Shown one piece after another: positions 36,801 to 47,040 of a stretch of 64,000 nt of DNA. The position numbers and the translations under genes were made by a program. This stretch comes from Rhipicephalus microplus (taxonomy: Eukaryota; Arthropoda; Arachnida; Ixodida; Ixodidae): contig NC_134701.1 in the NCBI RefSeq assembly GCF_043290135.1, positions 99,316,202 to 99,380,201 of the forward strand. The letters are read 5' to 3'. The notes beneath the pieces were generated by a model that was given only the letters and a program-made list of their open reading frames with translations, was not told the origin of the DNA and did no database searches. Every line of letters begins with the position of its first letter. Position 1 is the stretch's first letter.

Positions 36801-37215
36801 TAATAACCATTGACTCGCTGACGACATTGCATTGCTGATTATTTCTGGGGGCGAATTGCAACTCATGATTACTGAATTAGACAAAGAGAGCCGAAAGGTA
36901 GGTCTTAAAATTACACTGCAGAAAACAAGAGTATTGTACAATAACTTGGAAAGAGAACGGTGCTTCTAGCTATGCAATAGTGCCCTTGAAATTGTGAAAC
37001 ACGATGTCTACTTAGGAGAGGTAATAAACGTGGAGCGAACCCACGAGATTGAAGTAACTAGAAAAATAAAAATGGGCCGGAGCGCATTACGCAAACACTC
37101 TGAAAACATGAATGGTAGATTGCCACTATCTCTGAAGAGGAAGGTATATAACAGCTGCATGTTGCCGGTACGTACCTGCGGAGCAGAAACCTAGAAACTT
37201 GGAAAGAGGGTTCAG
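36801..37215 (+). pseudogene. RTE-clade LINE block B: displaced FADD-to-thumb segment
   Basis: Encodes the RT segment missing from copy A: LADDIALLIISGGELQLMITELDKESRKVGLK, the DVYLGEVI strand and the thumb KVYNSCMLPV. It corresponds to about 39217-39645 of copy C and begins with TAATAACC, which continues the point where copy A breaks. It ends at AAAGAGGGTTCAGC, exactly where copy C begins with endonuclease sequence. Confidence 0.75.
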
Positions 37216-40032
37216 CAAGAGGAAAAGTCTAGCTGCGATATTCGAGGAGCTAGAGGGTGGTAAATGGGATATATTAGGGCTCAGTGAGGTTATGAGGACA
37301 AATGAGGCCTATACGGTGCTACAGAATGGGCACGTCCTTTGCTGTCGGGGCTTGGCAGACAAAAGAGAACCGGGAGTGGGGTTCCTAATTCACAGAAACA
37401 TAAATGGCAACATTGAGGAATACTATAGCATTAAGAAAGGGTGGTAGGTATCGTAATTAAACTGAATAAAAGACACAAGATGAAGGTAGTACAGGCTTAC
37501 GCGCCTACATCCAGCCATGATGACGCTTCAGGTAAAAGCTTCTATGAAGACGTGGAATCGGCAATGAGTAAGGTAAAAACAGAGTATACTATAGTGATGG
37601 GTGACAATAATGCAAAGGTATGGAAGAACCACGCTGAAGACCAGGAAGTAGGAGAATATGGAATCGGTACTAGAAACACCAGAGGAGAGCTACTAGTAGA
37701 ATTCACAGAACGCAATAATTTACGGGTTTTGAATACCTTCTACCGAAAACTAGAAAACCGCAAGTGGACATGGAGGAGCCCTAATGGAGAAAATAAGAAC
37801 GAAATAGACTTTATAATGAGTGCACACCCAGGAATCGTGCAGGATGTGGAAGTGGTTGGCAAGGTACGATGCAGTGACCATAGAATGGTACGGTCTCGAA
37901 TTCACCTATACTTGAAGAAGGAAGGACAGAAACAGATACGCAAGAAGCCAATCAATGAGCTAGCACTGAGAGGGAAGTTACAGGAATTCAGAGTGTCGCT
38001 GCAGAACAGGTACACGGCTCTTAGTGAGGAAACCAACCTTAGCGTAGATACAATGAATAATAATCTGACGAGTATCATTGCGGAGTGTGCAGTGGAGGTT
38101 CGAGGCAGGGCAGTTAGACGGTACACTGGCAAGCTTTCCCAGGAAACGAAGAAACTAATTAGGAAGCGTCAAATCATGAAAGTGCCAAGTACAACAGAAA
38201 AAATGGAACTGGCAGAGCTTTGGAAGTTGATTAATAGACGTAAGGTATGCGATGTAACAAGGTATAACATGGAGAGAATTGAACATGCTCTGAAAAACGG
38301 AGGAAGAGTCAAGGCAGTGAAGAGGGAACTTGGGATAGGCAAAAGTCGGATGTATGCACTAAGGAACAAAGAAGGCAAAATAACTACCAATATGAATAGG
38401 ATAGTTAAAATAGCAGGGGAGGTTTACAGAGATCTGTACAGTAACCGAGACAACCACGACCCTGATACTATAAGAACTGGAAGTAACCCAGATGGCACCC
38501 CACCAGTAATGGTAGAAGAAGTCAGAAAAGCTTTTGAGAGCATGCAAAGAGGCAAAGCTGCTGGGGAGGATCAGGTAACATCAGATCTGCTGAACGATGG
38601 AGCACAGATTGTGTTAGTAAAACTAGCCACCCTGTTTCAGAGGTGTCTCCTGACGGGAAGAGTACCAGAGTCTTGGAAGAACGCTAACATCATTTTAATA
38701 CATAAGAAAGGAGATGACAAGGACTTGAAGAATTAGAGGCCGATCAGCATGCTCTCTGCAGTATACAAGCAATTTGCAAAGGTAATAGCTCACAGAGTAA
38801 AGAAAACATGAGAATTCAATCAACGAAAGAACAATCAGGATTTCGAACAGGCTACTGAACAATTGACCACATTCATAAAATCAATCAGGTAATGGAGAAA
38901 TGCTCAGAGTATAACCAACCACTATACATAGCCTTCATAGATTATGAGAAGGCGTTTCATTCAGTAGAAATATCAGCCTTCATGCAGATACTGCGGAATC
39001 AGGGCGTAGATGAAGTATATATAAACATTCTGGAAGAAATCTACAGGGGATCACCTGCTACCATAGTGCTTCAAAAAGAAAGCAACAAAATACCAATCAA
39101 GAAGGGTGTAAGGCAGGGGGACACAATCTCCCCAATGTTATTCACCGCGTGCTTACAGGAGGTTTTCAGAAGCCTAGAATGGGAACAGCAAGGGATAAGA
39201 GTTAATGCAGCATACCTTAGTAACCTGCGCTTCGCCGATGACATTGCATTGCTGAGTAACTCAGGGGACGAATTGCAACTGACGATTACGGAGTTAGACA
39301 AGGAGAGCAGAAAGGTGGGTCTTAAAATTAATCGGCAAAAAACGAAAGTAATGTACAACAACCTCGGAAATGAGCAGCGCTTCGAGATTGGTAATAGTGC
39401 ACTTGAAGTTGTAAAAGACTATGTCTGCTTAGGGCAGGTAATAACCGCGGAGCCTAACCACGAGACTGAAGTAACTAGAAAAATAAGAATCGGGTGGAGC
39501 ACATTTGGCAAGCACTCTCAAATTATGACAGGTAGACTGCCACTATCCCTCAAGACGAAGTTATATAACAGCTGTATCTTGCCGGTACTTAGCTATGGAG
39601 AAGAAACCTGGAGACTTACAAAAAGGGTTCAGCTTAAATTGAGGACGACGCAGCGAGCAATGGAAAGAAAAATGGTAGGTGTAACCTCAAGAGACAAGAA
39701 GAGAGCAGAGTGGATTAGGGGACAAACGGGGGTTAAGGATATCATAGTTGATATAAACAAGGAGAAATGAACATGCGCCGGGCATGTAGCGCGCAGACAG
39801 GATAACCGCTGGTAATTAAGGGTAACTAACTGGATTGACAGAGAAGGAAAGCGGGTTAGGAGGAGACAGAAGGTTAGGTGGGCAGATGAGATTAAGAAGT
39901 TTGCGGGTATAAATTGGCAGCAGCAAGCACAGGACCGGGTTAACTGGCGGAACAAGGAAGAGGCCTTTGTCCTGCAGTGGACATAGTCAGGCTCATGATG
40001 ATGATGATGATGATGATGATGATTATGATGAT
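37216..40032 (+). pseudogene. RTE-clade LINE copy C, nearly full coding span
   Basis: Order on the plus strand: APE endonuclease (WDILGLSEV; GDNNAKV where the family has GDFN; SDHRMV catalytic His), the linker, then RT. RT carries KKGDDKDLKN, DYEKAFHSVE, GVRQGDTISPMLF and an intact FADDIALL box at about 39232-39255, followed by the thumb and a C-terminal region that changes frame near 39770. Stops include a TAG at 38734-38736 and several at 38800-38890. The 3' end is CTGCAGTGGACATAG, a short spacer and an (ATG)n tail at 39995-40032, typical of RTE elements. The product would make the nick and copy element RNA at the target. Confidence 0.85.
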
Positions 40033-40439
40033 ATGTACACTTGAGTGCAATATAATGCGGCCCTGTAACACACATGGCAAACGCTTTGAATCAGTAATCA
40101 TACCTTGTGTGCACATAGTCGGATGGAACAACACCTTGACTAGATGATTTCATGGTAGCCAGACATCATCTGTAACGTCTAAATTTCTTGTTTATAGCTC
40201 AATAAGTTAAATACGTTTCTTTTCATAATAAGCACACCAAACACGGCTCTCTGAGTACTTCTTGTCTCGACAAACAGTCACCGGACTATTGTTTGATGTT
40301 CTCGCACGTTCTTGTTAGACACTGCACGTAACTACGGTACTACACAGGCAATTTTTCAAACACAGCATGACGTGACTCCGTCACGTACACTGTGCTCGAC
40401 TGGCTGAGGAACCACCTACGAACGTACCTTCTTGTATCC
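40033..40439. other. Intergenic, nothing recognised
   Basis: No open frame or repeat recognised between the RTE tail and the next LINE remnant. Confidence 0.4.
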
Positions 40440-42430
40440 TAGAGCACCGGTGGGCTTTCCACTTCACACTCTTCCCCAGATACGCATCTTGAGAGCAACA
40501 TGGCTTCCCAGACGTCATTCGTTGTTTAACAAATTGAATTTGTTAGAAAATACTCCATCTGCCTTTTGCTGCTGTCAGTTGATGAAACTGGCGATCATTG
40601 TTATATTGAATAGCACGGGGCTCCGTACACCGCCCTGAAGCACGCCATGACAGCTAAACTGTACAGAGGTGTACCAGGCTTCCAAACTCACAAAAAAAGG
40701 AGTGCTAGTCGAGAAAGATGCGTATAGATCTACCTGAAGATTCAGCCACGCACTCCAATCTTTTCTACTACAGAAAGACGGCTTCTTGAGTTATGTTATA
40801 GGCTCCTTTGGCGCCGTGAAACAGAAAGGTGGGAGAAATAACGCTAAGACCTTTCTCGTGCTCAGCGTATGTGATTAGGACGACGACGCTTTCAATCAAT
40901 GATCGATCACGTCAAAAGCCAACTATGGAATTTGCGTACATCTCATTATACCCCAAGTACCACTCTATGCGGCCCAGGATTATTCTCTCCATCACTTTAC
41001 TCACACAATTAGCCAATGCGATCGGGCGATGGGAGGAGAGTTCCAATGAGGGCTTGCCAGGTTTTAGCAGTGATGCAAGACTACTGGTTTTCCAACTTAA
41101 GAAGACAGTGCCCTCTAGCCATGAATTGTTATATAGCTGAAGCAGAGTTATTCTCGCGTGCTCACCCAGATGACACAGAGCTCATACGACATTCTGTCAG
41201 GTCTCGCTGCTGTGCGTTTGCGCGAAGCGAGATCTGCTTTAAGCGCCTGATTGGGGAACGGGAGGCTCATACAAAAATCACGTATTGGCGGGAAACTGCT
41301 AGAAAGTATGCAGCTGTTAAACGCAATATTTCGGTCTGGTAACATGCCATTGAATTCTTCAGCAACTTCCGTATATGGTCAATTTGGATAAAGGGCTGAG
41401 GCCTTGAATAGTGGCCTGTGAACGGGAGATTACCGCAAACCTTGTACCGTCCTCTATCACTGTGATGAAGGCTTACGAGGGTCGAGTGACTCGCAGAAAC
41501 TAATTCAGCGTGGTAGTTCTGGTTTGTACGACTGATGATTAACTTTCTTCTGCATACGTCTAGCAATCCGTAAATTTTTTAAGCACTTCGCGCGCCAGTA
41601 CCTTCTTTCATCTCGTCGTCGTGGGGCTTGAAGCCGTGCTAGTTTTATATCGATGTTCGAAACTTTACAGTACATGCGATCGTACAAACAGTCTCTTGTA
41701 CAGTCCTCTTGGTTGTCTCTTGTAAGTATAATGTGTGTTCTTAGTGTTGGTCTTCAAAACAAGACTGTTTTTGTCCAGTCTACTCTTTTAACCGTATCGC
41801 AATTTTCGGAAAGAGAAAACCCTCTGGTCTCGACGTATGTTAAAATATGATCAGTGCCATGGATTTCTATATCCGTGAATCACTCCGCATGCTCCAATGT
41901 ATTTCGCGAAACAAAAGCCAAGTCGAGACAGTTGCTGTATATGCCGCAACCTAAAATTGTAGGAGTGCCATCGCTCAGTTACCGAAGTTCAAATTCGGAG
42001 GCAAAACACACCACATTTCTGCCCTTCATGATGGTCTTCTGGCTTTGCCATAATGCATGATGAGCGTTAAAACCTCCGATGATAACAAATGGGTCAGAAG
42101 TGGGTTCTACGATGTCTTGATGGTGATAGGTATGCGCCAATCACAGTGATGGTAAGCCTCCTTTTTTCCATTCTTAATTATAGTATTGATTTCCGCGATG
42201 ATGTAGTATAGGTGGAACGATGCAAGTGAGCTAGAACCTTGCTGCTTTCAGTAACACTAGTTGACATGAAAGGCTCGTACTGAGAGAGTCTTATTTGAAT
42301 CAATAATTTCGGCTTACAGATGACGATGACGGGAAACACGATGACACAACAAATTGACGAAAATCAGCAATGAGCGAAGTTAGTCCTGTGGCGTTCCGCT
42401 GGAGTAATGCTGCTTTTCGGAACTCATGTC
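40440..42430 (-). pseudogene. I/Jockey-type LINE ORF2 (endonuclease and RT), decayed
   Basis: Minus-strand translation gives endonuclease pieces (DPFVIIGGFNAHHALWQS; TDHILTYVE) at about 42110-41840. A lysine/arginine-rich linker (41505-41687) follows, then RT pieces (SWKTSSLASLLKPGK, SSHRPIALANCVSKVMER) at about 41120-40980 and VLQGGVRSPVLFNITM at about 40630-40590. Many stops and frame changes occur. The RT catalytic YADD region and 3' end are missing or unrecognisable. Exact clade not assigned. Confidence 0.65.
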
Positions 42431-42458
42431 TGAAAGACGGGGATGGATTATGTTTGGC

Positions 42459-43380
42459 CTAGTCTAGGGCTGCTAGCAATGGGCTCAGCGCGCCCAGTAC
42501 TTGAAGGCCACTTTTTGCTGACGGTGTATTCATGTTGCATACCAACACGCGAATGGTGTCCACTAATGATCGCAGCATCACCATGACGTGATGATCTATT
42601 TTCCCTGCCGTTGCAGCATCTTGTGCTCGTACATGAGGCGGCTTCTGTTGAGGCTCAACAGCTCGTGTAGGCTGTAGGGGTGGCAATTCTTTCGGTGAGA
42701 GCCATCTTCCAGTTTGTTCTTTTTCAGCGCAGATGTTTGTCGTGGTAGGAGATGCGTCTGTTATATGACTTGAGATTCTGACTGTCTCGTTGGATTTGAC
42801 ACTCTCCTTTGTGAAGACCTTCGACAATGACGGCGCCTTCGCTTTACTTTTTGTGCAGCTTCTCTGAGAGTCGAGTTGTCTCACTACATTTGTCTTAGAA
42901 GATATTTTTTTCATAATCTGAGGACACTCTTGGAAGAGCCATGGTGACAAATGTGGCAGTTGGGGCACTTCAACATCTTTGCACTACGTTGTGTTCTGAG
43001 TGGTGTTCAGTGCATTGGGGGCACGCTGCGGAATTCCTGCAAACGCCCTTCACGTGACAAATGTTACGGCAGTTGAAATACTACATAGGCCTCGGAATAA
43101 CTCGGCGAACCTGGTGACCAAAACGGTCAACCTTAAAATAAGAGGTGAGACAGTCAACCTCGAATGGTATGCGCACACAATATGTGTTCTCCAGGAGAAC
43201 TAGATTCACAATGACGTTGTATTTACTCATTGGCTGTATTAGTAATAGAAAATTTTCATTGGATATTTTAGTGTCTATATCATAGATAACTCCTGTTACG
43301 GTGGCAGCTTTCGCTGGTATGATGGACCGGACCTTGATGTTTCCCAGCTTCGATACATCAGAAATGCTCAGAAATCAGAA
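42459..43380 (-). pseudogene. LINE ORF1, C-terminal part
   Basis: Encodes an RNA-binding ORF1 of the element just downstream: VIYDIDTKISNENFLLLIQP, then a zinc-knuckle region (YFNCRNICHVKGVCRN, CPQCTEHHSEH) near 43080-42970, then a 169-codon Pro/Lys/Ser-rich tail frame (42459-42968). A TAG and frame changes interrupt the knuckle region. Its N-terminal part is at 44434-44844 beyond a CR1 insertion. Confidence 0.65.
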
Positions 43381-44430
43381 ATCAGAAATGCTTTTATTTT
43401 CCAACGAAATTGTTGGGGGTTCTTCAGGCGAAAAGCTGCAAAGTACAACTTGAATGTGCCCGAAGGCCCTCACATGGCAGCAGTAACACTAAAACCAACA
43501 TAAATACAGGTGTTTAGCATATATGCAAATACACCATTTCAATTGAAACTAGAAACTTGCAACATGTTGAATAACACTTGTGATTTCCCACGAACACATG
43601 GTACTTAAAAATAACATAGAAATGTAATACATATGTGAGAAGAGATGTGACAGTACATTGTGATACATAAGAAACAATAGCATTTACAACACTAAGAAAA
43701 GCACTGCTATAAAAATGACCATGATGCACAATATGATGATACTTTGTATATTGAAACACTGAGCGCGAAGTAGATAATGTAACAGAAATTGCGACAATGT
43801 ATCAACGATTTCTTTTATATGTTCATTCCGATTTACAAAATTATTGTCTAATTTGTTTGCGAGTCAAAGTATTCGGAGTAAATGTTTCCCCTTGCACTTC
43901 GTTTAACAACGAAGGTAGGCTATGTCGTAGTGACTGCATAAGATAATTTGTGCGTCTAAATGGTACTAACCACCTGTCTTGGCTACGAGTGCGCGAGTCA
44001 CTCTTTTTGTATACGAGTCGGGACGTATGTTTTAGGAAGGATTTGATATTGTCGGAGCCGAAACAAAATGAATATAAAAGTCGGTATTCGTAAAGATTTG
44101 TTGCACGTATTATATTATATTTTTGAAAAAGTTGAGCGCTAGGATGAAAATAGGGTACATTGGCTATTTGTCGAAGCGCGCGTTTTTGAAGCTCAAGAAG
44201 AGTACGAATATTAGATTTCGTGGTGGTGGCCCATACAAGCGCACAATAGTGAAGATGTGATTCAAACAAGGCGTAATATATTTGCAACTTCACCTTCTCA
44301 GGAAAAAATGCCGACAGCGCGACAGCGCACAAGCGGCAGATGACAGTGATTTTGATATTAGTTCAACGTGATCGGTCCAATTCATGTGTTCTGAAAACGT
44401 AACGCCTAACACTTCAACGGCGGCTACATG
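43381..44430 (-). pseudogene. CR1-type LINE 3' fragment with heptamer tail, nested in ORF1
   Basis: The minus strand reads LGVTFSEHMNWTDHVELI (about 44400) and then a 163-codon frame, LQIYYALFESHLHYCALVWATTTKSN, which is the RT thumb and C-terminal region of CR1-type elements. The 3' end at 43380-43400 is a TTTCTGA-type tandem repeat; short terminal repeats are characteristic of CR1 and L2 LINEs. It separates the two halves of another LINE's ORF1. Confidence 0.7.
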
Positions 44431-44433
44431 TCC

Positions 44434-44844
44434 TCAACGGCGGATACATGTCATCACGTGTTCAGCGCACTCGGATTCATCACGTCGATTGCCAAAATAA
44501 ATTTTCGTGTTTATCCTGATGTGCTTAATCTCGTTAGGCACAGTGTTTTTAAGGTACAAGGACTTTGCTTGCCTGTTGAAGACGTATAGATTGTCTGTAG
44601 CGCCCCATCGCTGAGGCGCAGTTTTCACAGTGGCTGTTATTGACGCCGACGTTGCATTGATGATTCTTCGTTTAGCCTTGCGGTCATGCACAGGTTCAAA
44701 GCCGTCTTTCAAGAATTTTTCGCCTGATGCAGAGCCCAGCTCGGTGTCCTCAGTCTCACTAGATGCATCATCACGCTTTCTCGATGCAATGTCCATGAAT
44801 GAACCGGTACCGGGCGTGATCACCGAGGATAGTACATCCATCAC
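44434..44844 (-). pseudogene. LINE ORF1, N-terminal part
   Basis: A 136-codon frame with an acidic/Ser-rich start, then GFEPVHDRKAKRRIIN and LYVFNRQAKSLYLKNTVPNEIKHIR. It has the composition of LINE ORF1 N-termini (compare DDFIPTVKRKAKRR in the ORF1 at 55193-55864). It is judged to be the upstream half of the ORF1 at 42459-43380, cut by the CR1 fragment. The exact start is uncertain. Confidence 0.55.
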
Positions 44845-44845
44845 C

Positions 44846-46394
44846 GTGATATAGGGGCGGCAGATTTCGCTGCTGCAGCAAAATTTGGAAGTTGAATTGC
44901 AGTGACGTTTGAAACGTTACACCTCGTTATTAGCTCTCGAAGTGCTCGTTTTTATGTCAAGCAGATGCTGGTGGGCTCCAGTGAAGGAAAGTGCGATGAG
45001 ATGAAGATGCTTTGCATTAGTGTCTCTGGTTTTTCGCGTTATTCATTTTATTGAGTAAAATTAATTCAATTTTTTTTTGTTTCGGATAAGGATACATGAT
45101 GCCGCCACACAAGGAACATTAGAACGAAAGAACAACGCTGATCTCGACTTTATAAAATAGCAGTATACCACTTTAATGAACGTTTGCTGCACGCGCAAAT
45201 TTTAGGTTCACGCTTCCACCATCCATCGTCATTTACAGACAAGATAAATTAATGCCCGCTTCAAGAAAAACGTTGTATACGCGCCACTTCTTGACGTTTT
45301 GTTTAGGTTAGGCTAAAATATCGCACCCTCTGCGATGATTTGTCACTTGACACCTACCTGGCACGAAAATACAAGCGCTACAGCCTTCAATCACGCCGGC
45401 AAAGGACGAATCTCGCCCAGCATCTGAACGTAATGGCACGTAGTTCTAGTATTTTTTATTGCAACGCTTATCAATTTATGTCGACGCGCGGCATAAAGCG
45501 TGCTCGTAGAAAGCGGTCCAACTTCAGTCTCTTAACTGGATGAGCGAAAACATCCGCGTTTAACATTGCTTTTACACGTGTATGCTTTCTTTTTATATTT
45601 TGTTTTTTTACCGGGAAGACTTTTTACCGGGAAGACTTTTACCGGGAAGATTTTTTCTATCTGTGACTTAAGAAAATAGAGTGAAATAATATTATTTTTC
45701 ATTTCTTCGAGTAACGCCCGTGGCGTGCAGGCATCGTCTAAACTGGAAGCAACCGACGACGGGCAGCCCGGCAGCGAGATTTCCTTACATGTCGAGCTGT
45801 GATGGCAGTGGTGTCACGTGAAAACTTGGCTGACGGCTACGTGTTGTACGGGTTTGAGTAGCCACAAACGTCAACAACATCGTGCTCGACAGGGGTTTTT
45901 TCACATGAATGACGAACATCAGCACTCTCTCTGGTGAGGTTCATTTTCTCGGGCGAACATCCGCGTTAATTTTCATAAACTATAAAAGGTGTGACATTGT
46001 GAGAGTTCATCTTACTGCCAATACGTAAGCCAGAAATACACTCCAGGGCAAAAAACTGTACTCCACAACTTTATCTGATAAGTTCTTTTCAGCACTGTGA
46101 CAATTACAGCCCCCCTTAGCCAATAGGAAGTGTGCTTATCCGTTGCACATGTATTATTTCCCGTAATGTCATCTGCCCGGCGTCTCCCTGGCGTCTGCTC
46201 ACTTGCGTAGTGCGAGTGTAGTGAACATACGCAATGTCAAAATAATTATGGACTATCTCCCCGAAGTGATCAATGATGGGATGCAAAGCAACAGTGGTGC
46301 GCATGTGGTTGACCCAGCTAAAACAGGTGTAGACGCGGGTGCTCGAAGAACAGTTTGAAGCAAAACGCAGTCTATCCTTTATTCGAATAAATGT
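44846..46394. other. Intergenic; contains a 16-bp triplicate
   Basis: No gene recognised. At 45603-45652 a unit like TTTTTACCGGGAAGAC occurs three times in tandem. A 67-codon basic plus-strand frame (45340-45543) has no known motif. Confidence 0.4.
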
Positions 46395-46408
46395 TTCTTT
46401 GAAAAGCA

Positions 46409-46664
46409 AGCCCCGCTGTGGTGGTCTAGTGGCTAAGGTACTCGGTTGCTGACCCGCAGGTCGCGGGTTTGATTACCGGCTGCGGCTGCTGCATTTCCGA
46501 TGCAGGCGGAAATGTTGTAGGCTCGTGTACTCAGATTTGGGTGCACGTTAAAGAACCCCAGGTGGTCAAAATTTCCGGAGCCCTCCACTACGGCGTCTCT
46601 CATAATCAAATGGTGGTTTGGGAACGTTAAACCCCACAAATCAATCAAATCAATCATCAATCAA
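46409..46664 (+). mobile_element. Ruka-like tRNA-derived SINE with 14-bp TSD
   Basis: A full-length copy of the family at 17050: A box (GTGGTCTAGTGGCTAAGGTACTCGG), degenerate B box (GGTCGCGGGTTTGATTACC), body and a 3' end in ATCAATCAAATCAATC. Flanked by TTCTTTGAAAAGCA (46395-46408) and TTCTTTGAAACGCA (46665-46678), which differ at one base. Confidence 0.9.
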
Positions 46665-46678
46665 TTCTTTGAAACGCA

Positions 46679-47040
46679 AAAACACAGGATGTGGGTTGGG
46701 TTTTGTGTATGTTTCATCACAACTGAACGAGCCGAAAAATAATTGCCACTCTACCGGCGGTCGAGCATTGTGGCTGCAGGGGCAACACCACCTAGGTTTG
46801 TGGGAAGCAGCAGACAGCTGCTGCGAGTCAGAGAGAGAAAGTGACGTCAAAATTCAACTGTGACTCGACCTACTTGGCATCCTTCCACCAACTGCGCACA
46901 TTTAGCTTCCATATCTGATTGCTTGTGAGGTTATCTTCAACACAATGACAATAAAACTGTGCTTCGTGGGCACGACCCGCCGACGAAGCCCCTTGAGGCC
47001 CATCGCCTCGTAAGAACTAAATAAAGCAGTAATAGACTTT
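46679..47040 (-). other. Probable 3' UTR of the RNase H-bearing LINE and flank
   Basis: On the minus strand the LINE coding part ends near 47090 and is followed by CTGAATAAAAGTC (about 47030-47045), a candidate polyadenylation signal. The rest, to 46679, shows no gene. Confidence 0.45.
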
